From Segetibacter koreensis DSM 18137 (GTDB lineage Bacteria > Bacteroidota > Bacteroidia > Chitinophagales > Chitinophagaceae): a DNA stretch of 64,000 nt. Both the position numbers and the translations under genes were made by a program. The notes under the pieces were generated by a model, which did no database searches, was not told where the DNA came from, and was given only the letters and a program-made list of their open reading frames with translations. The stretch covers positions 9,394 through 73,393 of the forward strand of contig NZ_KB893330.1 of assembly GCF_000374045.1 (NCBI RefSeq), read 5' to 3'. Positions 39,524 through 46,882 of the stretch are shown piece after piece. Position 1 is the first letter of the stretch. The number at the start of each line of letters is the position of its first letter.

Positions 39524-40096
39524 TTAGCTAAGCTGAAGTTTCTTCAATCTTGCTAATGCATAAAAAATATTGGTTACATGCATAGACTGAATGAACTTGT
39601 TTTCAGAAAGCATCTGCTTAAATTCTTCGAAGCTTACAATTAAAATGTCAATTTCCTCATTAGCATCTAACTGCTGGCTTTGAACCTTTTCACCGCCTAA
39701 CAATAAAAACATGTGTAAGGTATTGCTGTTGGTAGATGGATTTGCAGATGATCGTCCAAGGTATTCTGCAGTTTCAAAGCTGTAGCCCGTTTCTTCCAAA
39801 AATTCTCTCCTGATAGCTTCTTCAAAATTTTTATCAGTTTTATCTACACATCCTCCGGGTAATTCAAGGCACACCTCTCCTAATGCATGCCTGTATTGCC
39901 TCACTAGTATCACTTTCTCGTCTTTTGTCAGTGCTAAACCGGTTACCCAATCAGGGTATTCCATTACATAGTATGGATCAACAATTTTCCCGTCGGGTCT
40001 TATGCACCTGTCTTTTCTTGCATACAACCACGTATCTCTAAAAATATATTCCGAAGAAATTGTTTCCCACTTCATCCCTGTATTTTCTTTTTTCAT
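39524..40096 (-). CDS. NUDIX hydrolase (ADP-ribose pyrophosphatase-like)
   Basis: A NUDIX pyrophosphohydrolase, probably acting on ADP-ribose or another nucleotide-sugar. The NUDIX helix is ELPGGCVDKTDKNFEEAIRR followed by EFLEETGY; compared with the usual G-x5-E-x7-REUxEExGU it has one extra residue and Asp instead of the first Glu, while the metal-binding REFLEE core is intact. The start is the ATG at 40096, two bases past the stop of the DinB-like gene; the longer frame would need a TTG. It is the last gene of a four-gene operon with an ABC ATPase, an FKBP isomerase and the DinB-like protein. Confidence 0.9.
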   Translation of the reverse strand: MKKENTGMKWETISSEYIFRDTWLYARKDRCIRPDGKIVDPYYVMEYPDWVTGLALTKDEKVILVRQYRHALGEVCLELPGGCVDKTDKNFEEAIRREFLEETGYSFETAEYLGRSSANPSTNSNTLHMFLLLGGEKVQSQQLDANEEIDILIVSFEEFKQMLSENKFIQSMHVTNIFYALARLKKLQLS

Positions 40097-40098
40097 TA

Positions 40099-40638
40099 CT
40101 ACCAACCTTCCTGTTCTTTAAGCCGCGTAATGTGTGCGACATGATGTCTCCCATGCCATGCATACATGCCCAACAAATCCCATAGTGACAATTGCTTCTG
40201 CTGCCCCGGATGATAAACAGTTCTATCAAAAAATTTCTGTTCGGTAATATTTTCGATAGCAGCATACCAACGACGGTGCAAAGCATGCAACAGGGTCGTT
40301 GACACGTTTACAGGAACGGAAAACACGTCTGTACAATTTGCCCACTCCTTTTCTTCGTACGTTTTAATAGTGGGATTATCTTCGGTGAGCGCAAGTTTAA
40401 AACGAATGTATGCATTCATGTGGCTGTCAGCAATGTGATGCGTCAATTGCTTCACTGTCCATCCACCTTCACGGTAAGGAGTATCCAATTGATGTTCATC
40501 CAGATTTTGAATAGCAAACTCAAGATCAGTGGGAAGAAACTTAATATCTGTTAACCATTTTTCTTTTAAGTTACCAGAAAAAGGTTGAGGCTCAAATTTT
40601 CCAATTGGATAACGAACGTTGTCATTAGCTTCAGACAT
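40099..40638 (-). CDS. YfiT/DinB-family putative metal-dependent thiol transferase
   Basis: A DinB-fold protein of the YfiT (BstA-like) family, whose characterised members are bacillithiol S-transferases or metal-dependent hydrolases. The metal-binding histidines are visible in QLTHHIADSHMNAYIR and YAWHGRHHVAHI, the signature that separates YfiT from other DinB proteins. It is 179 residues long, as expected. The stop is two bases before the NUDIX start and the start two bases after the FKBP stop, so translation is tightly linked. Bacillithiol use in this organism is plausible for Bacteroidota but not shown in this window. Confidence 0.9.
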   Translation of the reverse strand: MSEANDNVRYPIGKFEPQPFSGNLKEKWLTDIKFLPTDLEFAIQNLDEHQLDTPYREGGWTVKQLTHHIADSHMNAYIRFKLALTEDNPTIKTYEEKEWANCTDVFSVPVNVSTTLLHALHRRWYAAIENITEQKFFDRTVYHPGQQKQLSLWDLLGMYAWHGRHHVAHITRLKEQEGW

Positions 40639-40640
40639 AA

Positions 40641-41369
40641 TTACTGTTTCGGTTTATTACTGCCAATTCCAAGCAACTCTACTTCAAACACGAGCGTAGA
40701 TCCCCCGGGTATTTCCTGTCCTGCACCGTAGTCGCCGTAGCCAATAGACGATGGAATATACAATTTCCATTTACTGCCTACAGGCATCATAGTCAATGCT
40801 TCTGTCCAACCAGGAATTACACCTGAAACGGGAATACTAAGAGGCTCACCGCGTTTGTAAGAGTTATCAAATTCTTTTCCGCTAAGCAATGATCCTATGT
40901 AGTGAGCAGTAACAGTATCTTCTTTTTTAGGAACCGGACCGGTACCCTTCACCAAAATTTCGTACTGAAGTCCACTCGGAGTTTCAACAACTTCTTTGCG
41001 TGCTTTATTTTTCACCAAAAACTCCCTGCCCTTTTCTTTTTCTACTTCAGCAACCTTTTTCGCTTTGGTTTCAGCTAATTTGCCCATTATCTGGTTAGCC
41101 TGGTCCATATTCATCAATGTTGGCTGATCTTTTATTGTCTGGTCTATTGCCTTATTCAACATAGAATAGTTCAGCGTTTTTATCCCCTGGCTTTTCATAT
41201 ACTGACCGAGGGATATGCCAAAAGCATAACTTACACTGTCTGTATTACTTTTAAGTGCAGCTCCGGTAGTCGCAGTTTTGGTTTTTGTTACCGTTTTGCC
41301 TGTTTTTGTTTGTGCATGCAACGTTACAGTCAGCATCAGAACTGATGGCATTAAAAAAAGTCTTTTCAT
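40641..41369 (-). CDS. FKBP-type peptidyl-prolyl isomerase (exported)
   Basis: A periplasmic or secreted proline isomerase and folding helper of the Mip/FkpA type. The start is placed at 41369, giving a clean signal peptide (MKRLFLMPSVLML...LHAQ); the longer frame adds 28 residues that overlap the upstream ABC gene. An N-terminal dimerisation-type domain (VSYAFGISLGQYMKSQGI, about 40-115) is followed by the FKBP domain with YEILVKGTGPVPKKEDTVTA, GVIPGWTEALTMMPVGSKWK and the end GSTLVFEVELLGI. It has 242 residues. It lies in an operon after the ABC ATPase and before the YfiT-like gene. Confidence 0.93.
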   Translation of the reverse strand: MKRLFLMPSVLMLTVTLHAQTKTGKTVTKTKTATTGAALKSNTDSVSYAFGISLGQYMKSQGIKTLNYSMLNKAIDQTIKDQPTLMNMDQANQIMGKLAETKAKKVAEVEKEKGREFLVKNKARKEVVETPSGLQYEILVKGTGPVPKKEDTVTAHYIGSLLSGKEFDNSYKRGEPLSIPVSGVIPGWTEALTMMPVGSKWKLYIPSSIGYGDYGAGQEIPGGSTLVFEVELLGIGSNKPKQ

Positions 41370-41403
41370 AAATCGTATAAATGGTAATTTGTTTGCAATG
41401 TAG

Positions 41404-42162
41404 TTATTCTTCGCGAAGGGATTTACCTGTAAGATGAATGAAAACATCTTCAAGTGTTGCCGCCTTTACTTCTTTTTTTCTTTCAAAACCGGTAGAAACA
41501 AGGTCATCAATAAGTTTATCAGGATTGTCAATGGCAATAATTTTACCACTATCAATCACCGCTACCCTGTCACAAAGCACTTCAGCCTCATCCATGTAGT
41601 GCGTGGTTATTATAACAGTTGTGCCTTTTTTCCTTATATCAGTTATCAAATCCCACAAATTTCTTCTTGCCTGTGGATCAAGACCTGTGGTAGGCTCGTC
41701 TAAAAAGATAATTTTAGGCTGATTGATAAGCGTGGTTGCAATGGAAAAGCGTTGTTTTTGTCCACCGCTAAGCTCTTTATATTTTGCCTTTGCCTTATCT
41801 TTTAAATTTACAAGATTCAAAAATTCCGTTACATCAACTTTTTGGTTGTACAAGCCGCTAAACAGCTTAATCAGTTCGGTAAGATTTAGCCCGGGATAAT
41901 ACCCCGAAGTTTGTAATTGTACTCCTATTATCTTTTTTATTTCATTTGGCTCCAAATCAAGGTCCATTCCATCTACAAATACTTTTCCGTCGGTTTTCTC
42001 TCTAAGGGTTTCAATAATTTCAAGTGTTGTACTTTTTCCTGCTCCATTAGGTCCAAGCAAGCCAAAAATCTCACCTTCATTTACACTAAAGCTAATGCCT
42101 TTTACCGCCGTAAAATCTCCATATTTTTTTACCAGGTTTTGAACCTCAATTATTTTTTTCAT
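41404..42162 (-). CDS. ABC transporter ATP-binding protein (ABC-2/CcmA type)
   Basis: A cytoplasmic ABC ATPase of the multidrug/ABC-2 exporter type. Walker A is GPNGAGKST, the Q-loop is near VQLQTSGYYPGL, the signature is LSGGQKQRF, Walker B with the catalytic Glu is IIFLDEPTTGLD, and the switch His is in ITTHYMDEAE. The C-terminus (LEDVFIHLTGKSLREE) is the standard end of the subfamily. No ABC-2 permease is adjacent, which is unusual as such pairs are normally next to each other; the first gene of this four-gene operon instead leads into an exported FKBP. Confidence 0.95.
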   Translation of the reverse strand: MKKIIEVQNLVKKYGDFTAVKGISFSVNEGEIFGLLGPNGAGKSTTLEIIETLREKTDGKVFVDGMDLDLEPNEIKKIIGVQLQTSGYYPGLNLTELIKLFSGLYNQKVDVTEFLNLVNLKDKAKAKYKELSGGQKQRFSIATTLINQPKIIFLDEPTTGLDPQARRNLWDLITDIRKKGTTVIITTHYMDEAEVLCDRVAVIDSGKIIAIDNPDKLIDDLVSTGFERKKEVKAATLEDVFIHLTGKSLREE

Positions 42163-42381
42163 TTGATTTTGTACCTCACTTTATTAATAGCGAGATTTAA
42201 CCTTCAGCCTTTTTTCACTACAATGATATTTTTTTCCAGAAAACCAGGAATGCAAATATCACTAAGTATTACTTATTAAAGATTTAAAGTTATAGTTCCA
42301 TCTCTTTTTAAGAAAAAGTTTTTTTATTTGACTAGTAAGTTGCAGGTTCAATAAGTATCTTTCGTTACAATCTGTAACATT

Positions 42382-43887
42382 ATGAAACACATTTTGCTTT
42401 TTGGTGCAGGCAAATCTGCTACTTATCTGATAGAATATTTAAAAGAGTTTTCTACGACTTTTCAATATAATGTTACTGTCGCCGATGAAAATTTTGAAAG
42501 TGTACGGTCAAAAGTTGGTGAACATCCTTTTGTAAAAGCCGCAGAGGCCAATGCAGAAAATGAAACTGAAAGAAAAAATCTAATTCAAGAGGCGGATGTA
42601 GTTATATCGTTACTTCCTCCTTCGCTGCATTATCTTGTAGCGATTGACTGTATAAACTATCGTAAACATCTTTTAACTGCTTCCTATACAGACGAAAAAA
42701 TACTTGCGCTAAAGCCTCAGATCGAATCAGCAAAATTGTTGTTTTTATGCGAAATGGGTTTAGATCCTGGTATCGACCATATGAGTGCAATGAAGCTGAT
42801 AAATACAATAAAAGCGCTGGGTGGGAAAATAATATCTTTTAAATCGCATTGCGGTGGATTAGTAGCGCCGGAGAGTGATGATAATCCCTGGCATTATAAA
42901 ATCAGCTGGAACCCGAGGAATATAATTCTTGCTGGAAAAGCAGGTGCCGTATTTAAAGAAAACGGTGAAATAAAACATGTTCCATACGAAGAACTATTTA
43001 CAAATAAAAACACGGTAGTTGTAGATAAAGAAATAGTTCTTTCATATTATCCTAACCGCGACTCTCTTGCTTATGTTCCTATATATAATTTAGAAAATAC
43101 CAATACATTTATCAGAACTACTTTACGACATCCCGATTTCTGTTTCGGATGGAAAAATCTGATTGACCTCAAGCTGACAGATGATACAATTGAGTACAAT
43201 ACAAACAACATGTCGATAGCTGATTTTTTTAAAGCGCACTTTGACAAATTTGGATTTAACGAATGGTTAAATGAAATGCTGACAACAAGGCTTTCTAATG
43301 CAAAAGATATAATGGAAAATCTTGTTCAGCTGATAGAAACAGAAAAAGAATCGCAAAAAGCCCCGGAAAATGAAGAAGATGAGACGATTATGCTGGTAAA
43401 TGAAAATGGTGAATTAAATACTTTTGAAGTAGAAGATGTAAAAGAACAGGCAGCAGCAAGTCTTGCAGTTAAAATGCATGAGGCAAGTCTTATTCTTAAA
43501 CAACTTTTCTTTTTAGGTCTTGACAGCAACGAGATGATAAACCAGGGAAATTGTACTGCCGCAGAAGTTCTTCAGTTTATTGTTGAAAAAAAACTTGCAT
43601 TAAAAGAAAAAGATAAGGATATGATAGTAATGGTGCACGAGATAGAATATGAAAGAAACGGGAGTCGTAACAAAGTAAGGAGTAGCCTGATAGTTAAGGG
43701 AGAAGATGGTATGCATACTGCTATGGCTAAAACTGTTGGTCTTCCTCTTGGTATTGCCGCAAAACTTGTTCTTGACGGCAGTTTAACTGAAACCGGTCTT
43801 CATATTCCTGTTCTCCCCTCTATTTACATTCCTGTTTTAGACGAACTTGCAAAACACGGCATTGAGTTTACAATTAAATTTGAATGA
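42382..43887 (+). CDS. saccharopine dehydrogenase-like oxidoreductase
   Basis: An NAD(P)-dependent enzyme of the saccharopine dehydrogenase family (lysine metabolism or related reductive amination). The Rossmann motif is LLFGAGKSATYLIEYL at the start; conserved LCEMGLDPGIDHMSAM and SHCGGLVAPESDDNPWHYK stretches match the saccharopine reductase group. The 501 residues exceed the usual ~440 because of an acidic stretch at about 321-360 (EKESQKAPENEEDETIMLVN and following). The C-terminus carries a conserved IPVLPSIYIPVLDELAKHGI end. It is a single-gene unit, so the pathway direction cannot be inferred from neighbours. Confidence 0.88.
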   Translation: MKHILLFGAGKSATYLIEYLKEFSTTFQYNVTVADENFESVRSKVGEHPFVKAAEANAENETERKNLIQEADVVISLLPPSLHYLVAIDCINYRKHLLTASYTDEKILALKPQIESAKLLFLCEMGLDPGIDHMSAMKLINTIKALGGKIISFKSHCGGLVAPESDDNPWHYKISWNPRNIILAGKAGAVFKENGEIKHVPYEELFTNKNTVVVDKEIVLSYYPNRDSLAYVPIYNLENTNTFIRTTLRHPDFCFGWKNLIDLKLTDDTIEYNTNNMSIADFFKAHFDKFGFNEWLNEMLTTRLSNAKDIMENLVQLIETEKESQKAPENEEDETIMLVNENGELNTFEVEDVKEQAAASLAVKMHEASLILKQLFFLGLDSNEMINQGNCTAAEVLQFIVEKKLALKEKDKDMIVMVHEIEYERNGSRNKVRSSLIVKGEDGMHTAMAKTVGLPLGIAAKLVLDGSLTETGLHIPVLPSIYIPVLDELAKHGIEFTIKFE

Positions 43888-43976
43888 AAGAAATGCTTTT
43901 CATTACACTTTTATATTGCGTTATAAGACTCTCCTACCCTTTTTTCATTCATCTAAAATAAAACTGAAAAAACTGT

Positions 43977-44669
43977 TTAGGTAAATTCACTTAATATTCT
44001 TTTCAACTCCTTCACTCCTTCTGTGGCGGGTTTTTCAATAACAGTTACATTGCTTATCGAACGTGTGTAAGGAATATTTTTATCGATTATAAATTTAGGA
44101 ATATTCGCAGGAGCGTAATTTACCAGGCCGGCAGCAGGATAAACTAACAATGAAGTGCCGATAACTACAAATATTTCCGCTGTACTCATTACCTCTAACG
44201 CATCTTCTATTTTAGGTACCAGCTCATCAAACCAAACTATATGAGGCCGTAACTGGCCTGCATCTTCAGCAAGGTCTCCTATATTGATGTCGCCCCTTAT
44301 GTCGTAAATAAGGTTTGAATTTGTTACACTACGCATTTTAAAGATTTCGCCATGCAGGTGTATTATATTGCTGCTTCCGCCTCTTTCGTGAAGGTCATCT
44401 ATGTTTTGAGTGATTACGGTAACATCAAAATCTTTTTCAAGCTCTGCAAGACCAGTATGTGCTTCATTTGGCTTAGCCGCAGCTACATCTTTTCGACGCA
44501 TATTATAGAAATCGAGCACCAGCTCAGGATTTTTTTCAAATCCCGTTGGGGTAGCCACTTCATATACATTGTATCCTTCCCACAATCCGTCTGTATCTCT
44601 AAAAGTTTTAAGGCCGCTTTCTGCGCTTATTCCCGCGCCGGTCAACACTACTAACTTCTTTTTCCTCAT
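43977..44669 (-). CDS. NAD-dependent protein deacylase (sirtuin, class III-like)
   Basis: A Sir2-family enzyme that removes acyl groups from lysines using NAD. NAD-binding and catalytic motifs are intact: GAGISAESGLKTFR, TQNIDDLHERGG and the catalytic His106 in HLHGEIF. Tyr55 and Arg58 (FYNMRRK) match the pair that selects succinyl/malonyl groups in SIRT5 and E. coli CobB. The protein contains no cysteine at all, so the zinc-binding Cys4 of most sirtuins is absent; the small domain is shortened (MRSVTNSNLIYDIRGD). Such zinc-free forms occur in some bacteria. Desuccinylase activity is inference. Confidence 0.92.
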   Translation of the reverse strand: MRKKKLVVLTGAGISAESGLKTFRDTDGLWEGYNVYEVATPTGFEKNPELVLDFYNMRRKDVAAAKPNEAHTGLAELEKDFDVTVITQNIDDLHERGGSSNIIHLHGEIFKMRSVTNSNLIYDIRGDINIGDLAEDAGQLRPHIVWFDELVPKIEDALEVMSTAEIFVVIGTSLLVYPAAGLVNYAPANIPKFIIDKNIPYTRSISNVTVIEKPATEGVKELKRILSEFT

Positions 44670-44907
44670 TGTTCATTATTTTCAGATCTTCAAAATTCGT
44701 ATTTTTTTATTGATAGCTGCAGGAACAGAACGTATATTATCACTAATCATTAAGATAGTGGTAAGATTTTTATGAACCAAAGTGTAGGAATACTATGAGA
44801 CATTGTTGCGACGCAGTACATTCATCTTTTAGTTCCCTGATTTAACTTTTTCAAATAATACGTGGAGATCATTGTAAAGTAGGTTAACACAAAATAGAAA
44901 CAGTACT

Positions 44908-45963
44908 ATGAAGTTTTCTCCCATCGCTCAAAATCCCTTGGAGTGGGTTGCGTTAAAGGCTGGCCTTGTACCAACGCCATTAGCTTATTCGCACTTCGGG
45001 TTTATGCTAAGCAAGTTTTTGCTCGAGGCAGTTGACAAAGGAGTCTTTGAAGCGATTGGCCGTAACAACGTTTCGCTAGCCCACATTGCGGGAGCATGTA
45101 GTTTAAATGAAAAAGCGCTTAAAAGTTTATTAGGAGTTCTCGCAACAATGGGTTTGATAAATTATAAAAACGATTCTTTTTTTCTCACAAAAAAATCAAA
45201 AAAATGGATACTGAAAGATAGCCCCGAATCCTTGTACTGGTTAATGATGTTTGACAACCGCGTTTGCCTAAAGTGGATGGATAACGTAGGGAATTTTCTG
45301 GAAACAGGCCAGGGGCTTCAATACCACAACACTTTCAACGAAGAAGAATGGTTTTATTATCAAAAAGCAATGGAAGCAGCAGCCTCTGCGACATCTAAAG
45401 AAGCAGTAAGAAAAATCCCTGTTCCTGCAAATGCCTCTCAAATGCTTGATATTGGCGGCGCTCACGGATTATATTCTGTTGCCTTATGTAAAAAAAATCC
45501 TGGTCTTTCATCAGTAATTCTTGACCTTCCTGCTGCTGTAGAAAAAGCAAAACCTATTTTAGAAAAGTATACAATGGGAGACCGAATAAAGCACCGGGCA
45601 GGCAATGTACTTACCGACGATTTGGGAAATGAAATGTATGACCTTATTTTAATGGCAAGCGTTTCTCATCACTTTACAAACGAAGAAAATATACTTGTGG
45701 CAAAAAAGGCTTTCACAGCACTGAAACCAGGGGGCGTTTTTACAATTATGGAAGTGTTAAGAACTGATACTATTCAATACAACGGGGATATGTTGAGCGC
45801 GTTAGGAGATTTCTTTTTCGCCCTAAGCAGCACATCGGGCATATGGAGTTTGCAGGAAATTAAATTATGGCAAAAAGAAGCCGGCTTTGCTCCTTACAAA
45901 AAAAGTACTTTCTTAACTATTCCGGGCTATACAGCTATTTCTGCCCGCAAAGAATCAAAATAG
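44908..45963 (+). CDS. SAM-dependent O-methyltransferase-like protein
   Basis: A class I methyltransferase with the two-domain layout of O-methyltransferase family 2. Residues ~20-100 form a winged-helix dimerisation domain (LSKFLLEAVDKGVFEAIG, LKSLLGVLATMGLI). The SAM-binding domain starts at MLDIGGAHGLYSVALC, with ILDLPAAVEKAKPIL, LILMASVSHHF and LKPGGVFTIMEVL as later motifs. Such enzymes methylate small hydroxylated aromatics, polyketides or quinones. No biosynthetic cluster surrounds it, so the substrate cannot be guessed. An aromatic amino acid hydroxylase operon lies just downstream on the other strand. Confidence 0.88.
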   Translation: MKFSPIAQNPLEWVALKAGLVPTPLAYSHFGFMLSKFLLEAVDKGVFEAIGRNNVSLAHIAGACSLNEKALKSLLGVLATMGLINYKNDSFFLTKKSKKWILKDSPESLYWLMMFDNRVCLKWMDNVGNFLETGQGLQYHNTFNEEEWFYYQKAMEAAASATSKEAVRKIPVPANASQMLDIGGAHGLYSVALCKKNPGLSSVILDLPAAVEKAKPILEKYTMGDRIKHRAGNVLTDDLGNEMYDLILMASVSHHFTNEENILVAKKAFTALKPGGVFTIMEVLRTDTIQYNGDMLSALGDFFFALSSTSGIWSLQEIKLWQKEAGFAPYKKSTFLTIPGYTAISARKESK

Positions 45964-46168
45964 CAAATGTTGCGTTTATGTTTACAGCACACTAAAAAGC
46001 ATAAAAAAACCTGCTATTAAACGCTTATTAACCTATTGAATATTTGCAGCCCGTTTCAATTAACTTCATAATTTATTTTTTGCATCAGTTTTTTTAAAAC
46101 AAGTGCCGCTACAAACAGATTTAATATAATTATTGAACATTTGAATATAGAAAAATAAACTTGTGTGC

Positions 46169-46873
46169 TTAAGGAGTCGTAATAGAAACGGGCAAAATTT
46201 TACCATTAAAAATTTTATGACCTGAAAGCGCAAAATCTGCAACAAACTTTCCCATTTCTGCAGCTTTAACTGGTGAAAGATAACCCGGAAAAGCTTTTGC
46301 AAGCATTTCGGTTTGGGCAGAGCCTAAAGCGAGACAATTTATTTTAATACCTCTATCAGCAAGTTCCAATGCAAGACATTCGGTTAATGTATGCAAGGCG
46401 GCTTTGCTTGCAGAATATGCTGACAAACCCGCAAACTTGACGCTTCCCTGGAAACCGCCCATACTGCCAATGTTAACAATATGAGCACCCTTTCTCATAA
46501 GGGGAAGCAAAAACTGAATCATTTTTACATGCCCGAGTAAATTTGTTTGAAGCATTTCAGCAAAATCCAATTGCGTTATTTGTTCAAAAGGTTTATTGAT
46601 AAGTGTGCCTGCATTATTAATAAGAACGTCTATACTTCCAATCCTCTCCTTCACAAAAGGAATTAAGTCGGCAGTGTAATCTCCATGTACAATATCAAAC
46701 CTTGATGTTATTAAATTACAATCAGGATTAAGAGTTAAGGCAAGTTCAGATAGAGTTTCCAACTTATCTTCGGAACGCGCCAGCGCGATAACTGCATTAT
46801 CAGTATTAAGAATAAGTTCGAGAACCGCTTCATATCCTACCCCGCTGCTTGCACCTGTTATTACAATATTCAT
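46169..46873 (-). CDS. short-chain dehydrogenase/reductase, partner of the aromatic hydroxylase
   Basis: A classical SDR: the cofactor motif TGASSGVGYE opens the protein at residue 7, NNAGTL follows, and the catalytic pair is in YSASKAAL. It is 234 residues long. The gene starts nine bases after the stop of the aromatic amino acid hydroxylase gene, so the two are surely co-transcribed. Pterin-dependent hydroxylases need reduced pterin, and both sepiapterin reductase and dihydropteridine reductase are SDRs; a pterin-reducing role is therefore attractive but is inference, as the sequence alone reads only as a generic SDR. Confidence 0.88.
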   Translation of the reverse strand: MNIVITGASSGVGYEAVLELILNTDNAVIALARSEDKLETLSELALTLNPDCNLITSRFDIVHGDYTADLIPFVKERIGSIDVLINNAGTLINKPFEQITQLDFAEMLQTNLLGHVKMIQFLLPLMRKGAHIVNIGSMGGFQGSVKFAGLSAYSASKAALHTLTECLALELADRGIKINCLALGSAQTEMLAKAFPGYLSPVKAAEMGKFVADFALSGHKIFNGKILPVSITTP

Positions 46874-46882
46874 ATAAATAGT

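Noticed and set aside
7303-42162. ABC permease at 7303 and ABC ATPase at 41404 as partners
   Set aside because: The permease is of the MacB/LolC type, which needs a LolD-like ATPase, while the ATPase has the C-terminal end of the ABC-2 drug-exporter type; they are also 33 kb apart.
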